In this document: one piece after another, positions 18,908 through 25,250 of the stretch
Position numbering within the stretch: position 1 is the stretch's first letter
Layout: the number at the start of each line of letters is the position of its first letter
IMG/VR virus record: IMGVR_UViG_3300044631_001618
Location: 1-31,935 of that record
DNA: 31,935 bases
DNA from: a virus
Reading direction: 5' to 3' (one strand)
Made by a program: the position numbers and the translations under genes
The notes under the pieces: model-generated
Told to the model about the DNA's origin: nothing
Database searches by the model: none
Seen by the model: the letters and a program-made list of their open reading frames with translations, nothing else

Positions 18908-18930
18908 ATTGTAGCGGATAGGTCTGACAA
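18908..18930 (-). promoter_or_regulatory. TTGTCAG-type promoter
   Basis: On the minus strand TTGTCA (18930-18925), 11 bp, TACAAT (18913-18908). Drives the operon 18307-18871. Confidence 0.7.
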
Positions 18931-18947
18931 ATTGGGGAGACACGCCG

Positions 18948-19130
18948 TTAGGCGATTGGGTTTCCCCAAACGTCTCTACCGCAAGCGGTATGTAGGCAAG
19001 TGCCATTTGGTAGGCAAATGTCGTGAATTGTAGCGGGGGCTAAAACAACCTGTCCGCATTGACAAAGGTTCATTAACCCTTGTGGATAATCGCTAAGAGT
19101 TGCTACTCTTGCAAAGTTTGAGTTAGTCAT
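18948..19130 (-). CDS. Small Cys-rich protein
   Basis: 60 residues with C-Q-C-G near 31-34 and further Cys/His at CLPNGTCLHTACG, a likely zinc site. ATG 19130 is preceded by AAAGGAG; the GTG at 19154 is further from it. A DnaA-box word at 19081-19089 is simply the codons for Asp-Tyr-Pro-Gln. First gene of the minus block. Confidence 0.6.
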   Translation of the reverse strand: MTNSNFARVATLSDYPQGLMNLCQCGQVVLAPATIHDICLPNGTCLHTACGRDVWGNPIA

Positions 19131-19175
19131 TTCTAACTCCTTTCTGTTAATCACCTTGATTAACCTTATGTCTTA

Positions 19176-19198
19176 AGACTATACTAAGCCACTGACAA
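19176..19198 (-). promoter_or_regulatory. TTGTCAG-type promoter, weaker -10
   Basis: On the minus strand TTGTCA (19198-19193), 11 bp, TAGTCT (19181-19176); TATAGT two bases upstream is an alternative -10. Drives the gene at 18948-19130. Confidence 0.5.
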
Positions 19199-19245
19199 AT
19201 TCAAATCCAAAATGGGTTTAATTCGGACATTTCTAAAAAAAGGTA

Positions 19246-19261
19246 TGTGATAAGGGTCACA
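19246..19261. promoter_or_regulatory. CRP/GlxR-type palindrome
   Basis: Perfect TGTGA-TAAGGG-TCACA, about 85 bp upstream of the 19176 promoter's predicted start. No CAGGGG follows. Confidence 0.6.
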
Positions 19262-19605
19262 AAGACTGGTCATATGGTCGCACTATCGGACAATTTGGAC
19301 ATTCTAAATAGTGTGTATCATACAAGAAAAAAATATATTAACATTTTTAAAAATCTCAAAAAGCTTGACCTACAAAAATGTCTCATGTTACAATTGGAAA
19401 GGTTTCGGGGGTTACACTAAGACTCAATATGCCAAGTTATCAACTTGCGAATATGATCTAGTAACTTCTCCTACTTTCCAAAAAGTTAAAATTTGGGGGG
19501 TAGGGGGGGTTTGCTAAAATCTAATTTCCAAGTTGAAAGTTATAAAGATAAAAGCAAAAGACAAATACAAAAAATAAAATTATATTAACATTATACTATA
19601 TGAAA

Positions 19606-19634
19606 TTGCAGTTGACTAGAATATAGTGTATACT
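19606..19634 (+). promoter_or_regulatory. Promoter of the methyltransferase, leaderless start
   Basis: TATACT (19629-19634) ends 6 nt before the ATG at 19641. TTGCAG (19606-19611) is 17 bp upstream; TTGACT (19612-19617) is 11 bp upstream, as in the TTGTCAG-type sites. Which is used cannot be told from sequence. Confidence 0.55.
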
Positions 19635-19640
19635 AAACAA

Positions 19641-20351
19641 ATGGGTACAACGGAAAAAGTAGTATACGATATGCTAGATAGAATCTACGGTCATACTGAT
19701 ATAAACTTCATGAATCATGGATATTCTCCATCTGACGATAGAACCCTTGGCACAAATCTTAGAAATCAAAAAACTCTTTACTTAAATCTTCTAGAAGGCG
19801 TTAACACAGATAATAAAAAAATATTAGATATTGGATGTGGAAGAGGCGGGGGAACAATAGTATACAAAGACTACTTTAATTTCAAAGAAATTCACGGATA
19901 TGAAATAAACTTAAAAAACTTTGAATACTGCAATAGAAATACTCCAGGTGGAATTGAATATAAGCTGGGAGATGCTGAAAATCTAGATTATGCAGACGAT
20001 AGCTTTGATATAGTCAGCAATGTCGAATCTTCGCACTCTTACACAGATGTGAATAATTTTTTAAAAGAAGTGCATAGAGTTTTAGTTCCAGGTGGTGTAT
20101 TTGCGTTTACTGACATAAAAACACTGACTAGTCATGCTATTAAGCAGATTGGTTTGTTTGAAGATATTGTAGAGACAGATACTACAGAAAATGTTGCCAA
20201 TGCTTGCAGAGAAGATATGGAAATGTATTTAGATCAAAACGATTCAAATGCCAATAAGCTTTCTGCAACAAGAGCAAAGGATATGTTTAATTACTACACT
20301 AAAGACGGTGGAGAATATATAAAGATTATATGTAGAAAGGCAATGGTATGA
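19641..20351 (+). CDS. Class I SAM-dependent methyltransferase
   Basis: 236 residues. Motif I ILDIGCGRGGG (61-71), acidic end of beta 2 in EIHGYEIN (83-90), GDAENLDYADDSFDIVSNVES (110-130) and the motif III region HRVLVPGGVFAFTDI (145-159) place it in the Methyltransf_11 group (UbiE-like small-molecule and lipid/sugar methyltransferases). Substrate unknown. I start it at ATG 19641 rather than GTG 19626, because the -10 hexamer at 19629-19634 covers the GTG region. It precedes tRNA-Ile and the second hydroxylase-sulfotransferase pair, so it may belong to the same modification cassette. Confidence 0.83.
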   Translation: MGTTEKVVYDMLDRIYGHTDINFMNHGYSPSDDRTLGTNLRNQKTLYLNLLEGVNTDNKKILDIGCGRGGGTIVYKDYFNFKEIHGYEINLKNFEYCNRNTPGGIEYKLGDAENLDYADDSFDIVSNVESSHSYTDVNNFLKEVHRVLVPGGVFAFTDIKTLTSHAIKQIGLFEDIVETDTTENVANACREDMEMYLDQNDSNANKLSATRAKDMFNYYTKDGGEYIKIICRKAMV

Positions 20352-20428
20352 AAACGATACTTTGGTCAAGCATCATAGCTATCCTAGTTTGTATATGCGG
20401 AATTATTCTGCAATTTAATATAAACTAG
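20348..20428 (+). CDS. Single-pass membrane micropeptide
   Basis: 26 residues: one membrane span (SSIIAILVCICGIILQF). ATGA overlap with the methyltransferase gene. The last base of its stop codon is the first base of tRNA-Ile. Confidence 0.45.
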   Translation: MKTILWSSIIAILVCICGIILQFNIN

Positions 20429-20502
20429 GGGATATAGCTTAATCTGGTTAAAGCAATTGTCTTATATACAATCGACTTTGGGTTCAAATCCTAATATCCC
20501 TA
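20428..20502 (+). tRNA. tRNA-Ile with UAU anticodon
   Basis: Cloverleaf: acceptor GGGGATA/TATCCCT (one G-U), D arm GCTT-AATCTGGTTA-AAGC, anticodon stem ATTGT/ACAAT with loop CTTATAT (anticodon TAT at 20463-20465), T arm TTGGG-TTCAAAT-CCTAA, discriminator A. It reads AUA directly, a rare anticodon in bacteria. CCA is not encoded. Confidence 0.88.
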
Positions 20503-20537
20503 CTATATATTCTAGTTGACTAAGATATGGAGCAATA

Positions 20538-20687
20538 ATGAAAAATAAAATAGGAACAACTGTACTATTGCTGGCAACAGCAATCGCTTCTGGATATGCG
20601 CTGTATTCAATATTAAAAATGGCGGGACTGGGAGATTCTTTCGACTTTGATCTATTTGAAGATATAGACGAAGATGATCAACTCTAA
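20538..20687 (+). CDS. Small membrane protein with acidic tail
   Basis: 49 residues: a membrane span near the start (TVLLLATAIASGYALYSI), then an acidic tail (FDFDLFEDIDEDDQ). GGAG lies 5 nt before the ATG. TTGACT (20516-20521) lies upstream but no clear -10. Overlaps the next gene by 14 nt. Confidence 0.55.
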   Translation: MKNKIGTTVLLLATAIASGYALYSILKMAGLGDSFDFDLFEDIDEDDQL

Positions 20688-20961
20688 CCTTGTTCACGAT
20701 ATAGCTAAACATTTTAAACAAAGACGATATAGGGAATGTAACTACTATATGGCAGATACTTTACTTGCCTCCGCCGCCCTGGAATGGGCCGTAGAACGGC
20801 TACAAGGCTATTTAGGCAAATGTTTGAACACATCTTATGGATATTGTGACACATGGTACTTAGAAAGCCATTCTCAGTGTAAGATGTTAATGGATATTCT
20901 GTACGAATTTACACAAGATGAAAAATATAATAAGACATGGGGCAAAAGAGTAATTCAATAA
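20674..20961 (+). CDS. Hypothetical helical protein
   Basis: 95 residues (MINSNLVHDIAKHFKQRRYREC...), helical, Cys/Tyr/Trp-rich (LNTSYGYCDTWYLES), basic end. No recognised family. Between a membrane peptide and the promoter of the hydroxylase gene. Confidence 0.6.
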   Translation: MINSNLVHDIAKHFKQRRYRECNYYMADTLLASAALEWAVERLQGYLGKCLNTSYGYCDTWYLESHSQCKMLMDILYEFTQDEKYNKTWGKRVIQ

Positions 20962-20998
20962 TTGGTTCTTCTACCGCCGACGCACTTTTTTCGCACTT

Positions 20999-21027
20999 TT
21001 TACACTATATACCATAAATGGTAGAAT
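20999..21027 (+). promoter_or_regulatory. Sigma70-type promoter, leaderless start
   Basis: TTTACA (20999-21004), 17-bp spacer, TAGAAT (21022-21027), then 6 nt to ATG at 21034. Same layout as the promoter at 841-869. Confidence 0.75.
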
Positions 21028-21033
21028 ATATAT

Positions 21034-21618
21034 ATGAAACACTATACTCCAGCCCCAGGAATCGAAGTTTACGAAACAGGTGTAGACCTTAATAAATATT
21101 TCTCAACGATCTTTGAAAATAAAAAAGTAAGGACTATTAATGAAAAAAGAGACAAAAAGGACTTAGTAGGATTTGATTTAACATCTTCTATTGATACGCA
21201 ATTAGTAAAGCCTTTTGTTGATTTAATATCTGAGCAAGTAAATGAGTACAAAGAAAAGTATGAGATAAAAGTTTTATATAGTCATGAAATAGATTTTATA
21301 CAGTATCAGCCAGGCGGACACTTTGACAGTCATCACGATGATGATGGCTATGGTAGAAGACAAATTTCTTTTATATTTTATGTCAATGATGATTACGAAG
21401 GTGGAGAAGTTGACTTCCATCAGTTTGACTATGTCTTAAAACCTAAAAAAGGAATGCTTGTTATATTTCCATCAAACTATGCCTATATTCACACAGCTTA
21501 TCCAGTTCTTCAAGGAGAAAAAAGATTAGTCCTTGGATTTTTAAGCAAATATGAAAGAAAAGATTGGCTTATAAGAGAATTTGAAAGAGAAAACATTAGA
21601 TACGATTGGGGATATTAA
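21034..21618 (+). CDS. 2-oxoglutarate/Fe(II)-dependent oxygenase (prolyl-4-hydroxylase-like)
   Basis: 194 residues with a full P4H-type core: H100-x-D102 within HFDSHHDDDGYG, FIFYVNDDYEGGEVDF (113-128), KPKKGMLVIFPSNYAYIH (136-153) with distal H153, and R164 for 2-oxoglutarate. The best P4H match in the window. Leaderless, behind a strong promoter. The following sulfotransferase-like gene overlaps its 3' end by 38 nt, repeating the gene order at 2035-3326. The substrate is not visible; P4H-type phage enzymes may modify proteins or surface glycans. Confidence 0.9.
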   Translation: MKHYTPAPGIEVYETGVDLNKYFSTIFENKKVRTINEKRDKKDLVGFDLTSSIDTQLVKPFVDLISEQVNEYKEKYEIKVLYSHEIDFIQYQPGGHFDSHHDDDGYGRRQISFIFYVNDDYEGGEVDFHQFDYVLKPKKGMLVIFPSNYAYIHTAYPVLQGEKRLVLGFLSKYERKDWLIREFERENIRYDWGY

Positions 21619-22255
21619 GGTTAATACTCATATCTATGTAAACTCTCATCCGAGATCTGCCTCAACTTATTTAGTTAGATTATTACAGACAAGGTACGGA
21701 TACTGGGACAATCTTAACGACCACCTGCTAGCACCAATATGGAAAGAACATTTTCAGCAGGTACTTCTAGCTAGTATACCCAGCACTTTACAGATAACTT
21801 TAGTTAGAGACCCTATTGACTGTTTGGTATCTTCAACAATTAAAGACATAGGGGATTTTGTAGAGGTTACATTTCCAGATAGCAAAAATTTTTACGACAG
21901 CTACTTTAAAAATAAAATATCTGTTTATAATGAGTATTTAGATAATACTATATCTAATCATAGCGGACTAATGCCAATCAGTTTTGAATCAGTAACTTTA
22001 GATATTCATAACATCGTAGAAAAAATAGATAGTGTCGTTGATTTAATTCCAATAGAACAATTAGACTTATCGATAGATAAAGCAGTAAATGCCATGAAAA
22101 AAAGCAATAATTATAATTTTTTTCATCATAATTATCCAATGAATAAAACTAATTTGTACAATGAGTATAAAAAAACTATATCTTCTTACAAAGATAATTA
22201 TTTAAAAGAATCTTATGAAAAATACAATTATTTAAAATCAGAAATTCTTTTATAA
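21581..22255 (+). CDS. Sulfotransferase-like P-loop protein (second copy), non-ATG start
   Basis: 224 residues. SHPRSASTYLVRLLQ (22-36) is the 5'-phosphosulfate loop; LVRDPIDCLVSSTIKDI (74-90) is the 3'-phosphate segment with R76 and S84/S85. No ATG is available in frame near the start; TTG at 21581 is within the end of the hydroxylase gene, with AAGAGAA upstream. Translation from ATT 21616 or nearby cannot be excluded. The AT-rich 3' end overlaps the opposing gene at 22228. Partner of the hydroxylase upstream; with the APS kinase at 3335 it would have its own donor supply. Confidence 0.72.
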   Translation: MKEKTLDTIGDIKVNTHIYVNSHPRSASTYLVRLLQTRYGYWDNLNDHLLAPIWKEHFQQVLLASIPSTLQITLVRDPIDCLVSSTIKDIGDFVEVTFPDSKNFYDSYFKNKISVYNEYLDNTISNHSGLMPISFESVTLDIHNIVEKIDSVVDLIPIEQLDLSIDKAVNAMKKSNNYNFFHHNYPMNKTNLYNEYKKTISSYKDNYLKESYEKYNYLKSEILL

Positions 22256-22404
22256 TTTTTTCTAAACTTTAAAAAAAAGGTTTTAATTTTTTTATTTTTC
22301 TTTTTTTCATCATTTTTAACAAAATGCTCTGGCCCACCAGAAAAATGCCACCAGCCATCGCTATTAATGCTAGTAAACTTAGAATGATAGTTTCTGGGGC
22401 TCAT
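22228..22404 (-). CDS. Small basic protein, tail-to-tail overlap
   Basis: 58 residues (MSPRNYHSKFTSINSDGWWHF...), then a very Lys-rich half (KNDEKKKNKKIK). AGGAG lies 8 nt before the ATG. It runs over poly-A/T stretches and overlaps the opposite sulfotransferase-like gene by 28 bp, so it could be spurious, but the ribosome-binding site and the short gap to the hydroxylase gene support it. Confidence 0.45.
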   Translation of the reverse strand: MSPRNYHSKFTSINSDGWWHFSGGPEHFVKNDEKKKNKKIKTFFLKFRKNYKRISDFK

Positions 22405-22419
22405 ATTAATACTCCTAGT

Positions 22420-22980
22420 TTATAGAATTACTTTATTTTTTATTTTTTCATTTGTTGCATCACCCATAAAAAAAGATAAAACGTATCTTTCTCCAGATAT
22501 TATTTTTTTAACAGCGTGCACAGTGCCTTCATTTGCCCTATGTACTATTGCCATACCAGACTTGGGTTTAATTTCTATATTTATATTTGGGTATACAATT
22601 TCCCCACCTTTGTAATTATCATTTATGTAAACAATTGCTCCAAATTGCCATGGATCTTCCTGTCCATCATGATGAGGCTCCATTGCCCAATCTTCACTAT
22701 CATTAATGCTTGGTAAATATCTTCTTATTGTTTCTCCCTTTACAACTGATAAATTTTTGTTGTCATCTATGCTTTCAAAAATTCTTTTTCTAATTAAGGA
22801 GAACAGCTCTTTGTTTTTAATATTTTTTATTTTTCCAGACCACTGATCGGTCAGTATTAGATCCTTGCTTTGCTCAACCCAATTATCTTCTTCAGCTTCA
22901 TTTTTTAGCATAAAAATTTCTTCTTCTGATAAAAAGTTTTCTACATAAAAAATGTCTGGGGTTACATATATCTTGTTCAT
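22420..22980 (-). CDS. 2-oxoglutarate/Fe(II)-dependent oxygenase (P4H-like)
   Basis: 186 residues. MEPHHDGQEDPW (100-111) gives H103-x-D105; FGAIVYINDNYKGGEIVYP (113-131) and KPKSGMAIVH (138-147) are core strands; H155 in GTVHAV is the distal ligand and R165 follows ten residues later. Leaderless: TATAAT at 22993-22988 on the minus strand ends 7 nt before the ATG. It is the fourth oxygenase in the window and the only one on the minus strand, with no sulfotransferase next to it. Substrate unknown. Confidence 0.88.
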   Translation of the reverse strand: MNKIYVTPDIFYVENFLSEEEIFMLKNEAEEDNWVEQSKDLILTDQWSGKIKNIKNKELFSLIRKRIFESIDDNKNLSVVKGETIRRYLPSINDSEDWAMEPHHDGQEDPWQFGAIVYINDNYKGGEIVYPNINIEIKPKSGMAIVHRANEGTVHAVKKIISGERYVLSFFMGDATNEKIKNKVIL

Positions 22981-22987
22981 ATAATCT

Positions 22988-22993
22988 ATTATA
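22988..22993 (-). promoter_or_regulatory. -10 element of the minus-strand hydroxylase, leaderless
   Basis: TATAAT on the minus strand, 7 nt before the ATG. TTGCAT lies 11 bp upstream, again like the TTGTCAG-type spacing; no good -35 at 17 bp. It overlaps the tail of the terminator at 23010-23041. Confidence 0.55.
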
Positions 22994-23009
22994 CATCAAA
23001 TAAAATGCA

Positions 23010-23041
23010 AAACCCATTTGGAGGCGGATCCAAATGGGTTT
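23010..23041 (-). terminator. Intrinsic terminator of the transglycosylase operon
   Basis: A perfect 13-bp stem (23010-23022 with 23029-23041) and 6-nt loop; on the minus strand it is followed by TGCATTTTATTT. Ends transcription from the genes at 23119-24088. Confidence 0.75.
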
Positions 23042-23118
23042 GTATGCATATAGCATAATGGGGAGCATAAATGCTCAACCCAATCTTATTGTAATGTTTA
23101 TTATTTTTTAAGTCAATA

Positions 23119-23319
23119 CTATTCTTCAGTATTTTGAGTAAAGCTTGGGCTTGGACCGAGTAAATACCCTTGTTCATGATATTCAACCATTCTAGATGTT
23201 TCTTCTCCGCCAGCCACTTTGTTTGCTATCAATGTAAGCATGTCGTAAATTCTATGAAGCATTATATAATTTACCATAGGCAAGTTATCTTCTATTGATT
23301 GCTCTTCATTGTTTTCCAT
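23119..23319 (-). CDS. Small hypothetical protein
   Basis: 66 residues (MENNEEQSIEDNLPMVNYIML...), acidic start, then a helix (HRIYDMLTLIANKVAGG). GGTGGAAAAAT lies before the ATG; overlaps the upstream gene by 14 nt. No family recognised. Confidence 0.6.
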   Translation of the reverse strand: MENNEEQSIEDNLPMVNYIMLHRIYDMLTLIANKVAGGEETSRMVEYHEQGYLLGPSPSFTQNTEE

Positions 23320-23524
23320 ATTTTTCCACCGCCTTAATTATTTCATCATAAAAGCCAAAACCGATAAACTTTTTATAGTCACAAGATAGGCAGTATAAAT
23401 AAACCTCATCAATATCTGTTTGGTTAGAAAAAAGAAGACCTTGATCTAGTGGACATTCCAGTCTAGATACAAGGCCTTCTTCAGAAAGTGCTATGTATTT
23501 AGATACATACTGTATCTTACGCAT
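23306..23524 (-). CDS. Zinc-ribbon small protein
   Basis: 72 residues. Cys-Pro-x3-Gly (LECPLDQG, about 23-30) and C-L-S-C (45-48) around strand pairs suggest a zinc ribbon. AGGAG before the ATG, 6 nt after the transglycosylase stop, so co-transcribed. Confidence 0.6.
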   Translation of the reverse strand: MRKIQYVSKYIALSEEGLVSRLECPLDQGLLFSNQTDIDEVYLYCLSCDYKKFIGFGFYDEIIKAVEKYGKQ

Positions 23525-23530
23525 TTTCTC

Positions 23531-24088
23531 CTACTTCTGTGTAGTTGGGAATTTTAAGTAAAACTCCTTTGCTCTTGGGGTTAAACCCTTCCAAGCCGAC
23601 CAATTTAAACCGCCATTAGTCATGTAGTACGTTATCTCTGCATTTATTACTGGATCAAATAATAGTACATTTGATCTCAGGTCAAATTTTTCTTTACGAG
23701 CAACACCAAGGTTTCCCAACATGTTGATCTGAAAAATTCCATAGGAACTGTCTCCAGTATTCCTGTTGCCATTGTAGGCTAATGGGCGTCCACTGGACTC
23801 CGTCTTAGCTATGGCCCAAGCCGTTCTAAGGGCTTTTCCTTCAAAACCTACTGCTGCCAGTAGTTCTTTCAATTGATAGTCTGAAAGCTTTTCCGAAGGC
23901 TTGTAAACAGTATTGCTGTACTTTTCTAAGGTTTCTTTCTTAAGTTGTACTTCTGTCTTTGGTTGTACTTTTAAAGCTTGAGCAGGAGTTGCAATTACAG
24001 TATTGTTTGTAAATAGAAATAATGTTATCATTACTACTACAGTTGTACTGTGAGCAAAATCACTCAGCTTTTGTTTTATATTCTCCAT
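23531..24088 (-). CDS. Lytic transglycosylase / lysozyme-like exported protein
   Basis: 185 residues. An N-terminal hydrophobic segment (14-33) ending ATPAQA looks like a signal peptide or anchor. The catalytic domain spans about 65-185: AIAKTESSGRP with E97 as the likely catalytic acid, SSYGIFQIN (114-122), and LNWSAWKG near the end, as in SLT/resuscitation-type folds. It would cleave the peptidoglycan glycan strand, for lysis or virion entry. I prefer ATG 24088 over ATG 24094 because AAAGGAGG is at a better distance. It heads a three-gene operon with a strong promoter. Confidence 0.83.
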   Translation of the reverse strand: MENIKQKLSDFAHSTTVVVMITLFLFTNNTVIATPAQALKVQPKTEVQLKKETLEKYSNTVYKPSEKLSDYQLKELLAAVGFEGKALRTAWAIAKTESSGRPLAYNGNRNTGDSSYGIFQINMLGNLGVARKEKFDLRSNVLLFDPVINAEITYYMTNGGLNWSAWKGLTPRAKEFYLKFPTTQK

Positions 24089-24123
24089 TGGCATTTCCTC
24101 CTTTAGAGAGATAACGAACTATA

Positions 24124-24153
24124 ATAATAACATCTACTAGCAAGTAGTGTCAA
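24124..24153 (-). promoter_or_regulatory. Sigma70-type promoter with operator-like inverted repeat
   Basis: On the minus strand TTGACA (24153-24148), 18-bp spacer, TATTAT (24129-24124). The inverted repeat CTACT-AGCA-AGTAG (24134-24147) fills the spacer and is well placed for a repressor. Confidence 0.7.
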
Positions 24154-24175
24154 GCCAGTCAACTAGGAAGGTTTT

Positions 24176-25180
24176 ATGCAAATATCGTTTTCAACACCAA
24201 CTATTAATATGAAAAATAATAATGGCTACGGTTATGCAGGCTTAAACATAGTTGAATCTTTAATTAATTTAGGACATTCTGTTCCATTTCAGAGTCCGAA
24301 GGCTCCAGTTCAATTAAATTTTTCTCAACCAGATCATTTTAAGATGCATAGGAAACAATATCAAATATCTTATACCCCATGGGAATCTACTGTAATACCA
24401 TCAATATGGAAACCCAATCTAGAACTTGTAGATGAAATATGGACAACATCAGATTGGTGTGCAAATGTGTTTGAATCAAACGGTTATTCCGATGTTAAAG
24501 TTTTTCCACATGGAGTTTCATCTGCATGGACTCCAAAAAGAAGAAATGATGATGGAGTAATTAGGTTTTTACATATTGGAGAGCCAGCACCAAGAAAAGC
24601 GGGACAAATGGTGTTAGACGCATTCTTATCTTTATTTGCAGATAACCCAAATTACTCATTAACTATAAAAGCTTATGGGGTTAATACTACTAGAGTTTAC
24701 AATAACTACATAGATAAGAACATAATCGGTTTGCCTCAAAATATATATGAAAATGTTAATGTTGTAACAGATAATCTTAATGAAGAAGATTTGGTAAAGC
24801 TTTATCATGATCATGATGTTTTAGTTTATCCAAGCTATGGAGAAGGGTTTGGCTTTATACCACTTCAAGCTTTAGCTACTGGCATGCCAACAATATGCAC
24901 AGCTGCTTGGGCACAGTACAAAAATTATCTTGGCCCATTAAAATTAAAATCTCAACTTATAGACTCACCATGGCAGTTTCCACATGAAGGTAAAGTTTTT
25001 GAGCCAAGCCGTCAACATCTAGTTGAACTTATGAGAGAAGTTTCAATTAATTTTAACGCTTATTCTGGATATTATTACTCTCAGGCAACTAAAATACATG
25101 AAGAGTATAACTGGATTCAGTTAACTAATAATGCGTTTTCAGATATATTTAAAAAGTTTTCTAATCCCTTCCCTCAGTAA
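24176..25180 (+). CDS. Glycosyltransferase, GT4-like (GT-B fold)
   Basis: 334 residues. N-terminal half with YGYAGLNIVESLINLGHSV (18-36), and VFPHGV (109-114); C-terminal half with HIGEPAPRKAGQMVLDAF (133-150) and the sugar-nucleotide site YPSYGEGFGFIPLQALATG (218-236). The EX7E motif is present as E223 but its second Glu is Gln231, an unusual substitution. It would transfer a sugar from a nucleotide donor, perhaps onto a virion protein, DNA or cell-surface glycan. AGGAAGG is the ribosome-binding site. It stands alone, diverging from the transglycosylase operon. Confidence 0.85.
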   Translation: MQISFSTPTINMKNNNGYGYAGLNIVESLINLGHSVPFQSPKAPVQLNFSQPDHFKMHRKQYQISYTPWESTVIPSIWKPNLELVDEIWTTSDWCANVFESNGYSDVKVFPHGVSSAWTPKRRNDDGVIRFLHIGEPAPRKAGQMVLDAFLSLFADNPNYSLTIKAYGVNTTRVYNNYIDKNIIGLPQNIYENVNVVTDNLNEEDLVKLYHDHDVLVYPSYGEGFGFIPLQALATGMPTICTAAWAQYKNYLGPLKLKSQLIDSPWQFPHEGKVFEPSRQHLVELMREVSINFNAYSGYYYSQATKIHEEYNWIQLTNNAFSDIFKKFSNPFPQ

Positions 25181-25250
25181 ATAAAGTTTGATACACTTAG
25201 GGACTAATTAAAATTTAACAACCGCAAGGCGGAGAAAAGGTGACTCGTAA

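Larger units (their letters stand above)
19131..19640. other. Divergent intergenic region
   Basis: 510 bp between divergent gene blocks, no convincing gene. It holds a minus-strand TTGTCAG promoter (19176-19198), a CRP-type palindrome (19246-19261), an AT-rich core, a G-rich tract (GGGGGG-TA-GGGGGGG at 19495-19509), and the plus-strand promoter of the methyltransferase gene at its right end. Confidence 0.6.

Noticed and set aside
19081-19089. DnaA box in the gene at 18948-19130
   Set aside because: The word TTATCCACA here is part of codons for Tyr-Pro-Gln in a supported gene and stands alone, so it may be chance.
25181-25250. Cobalamin riboswitch before the B12-dependent reductase
   Set aside because: Only 70 bp are available and the B12-box type sequence is not seen; just a small CCGC/GCGG hairpin and a ribosome-binding site.
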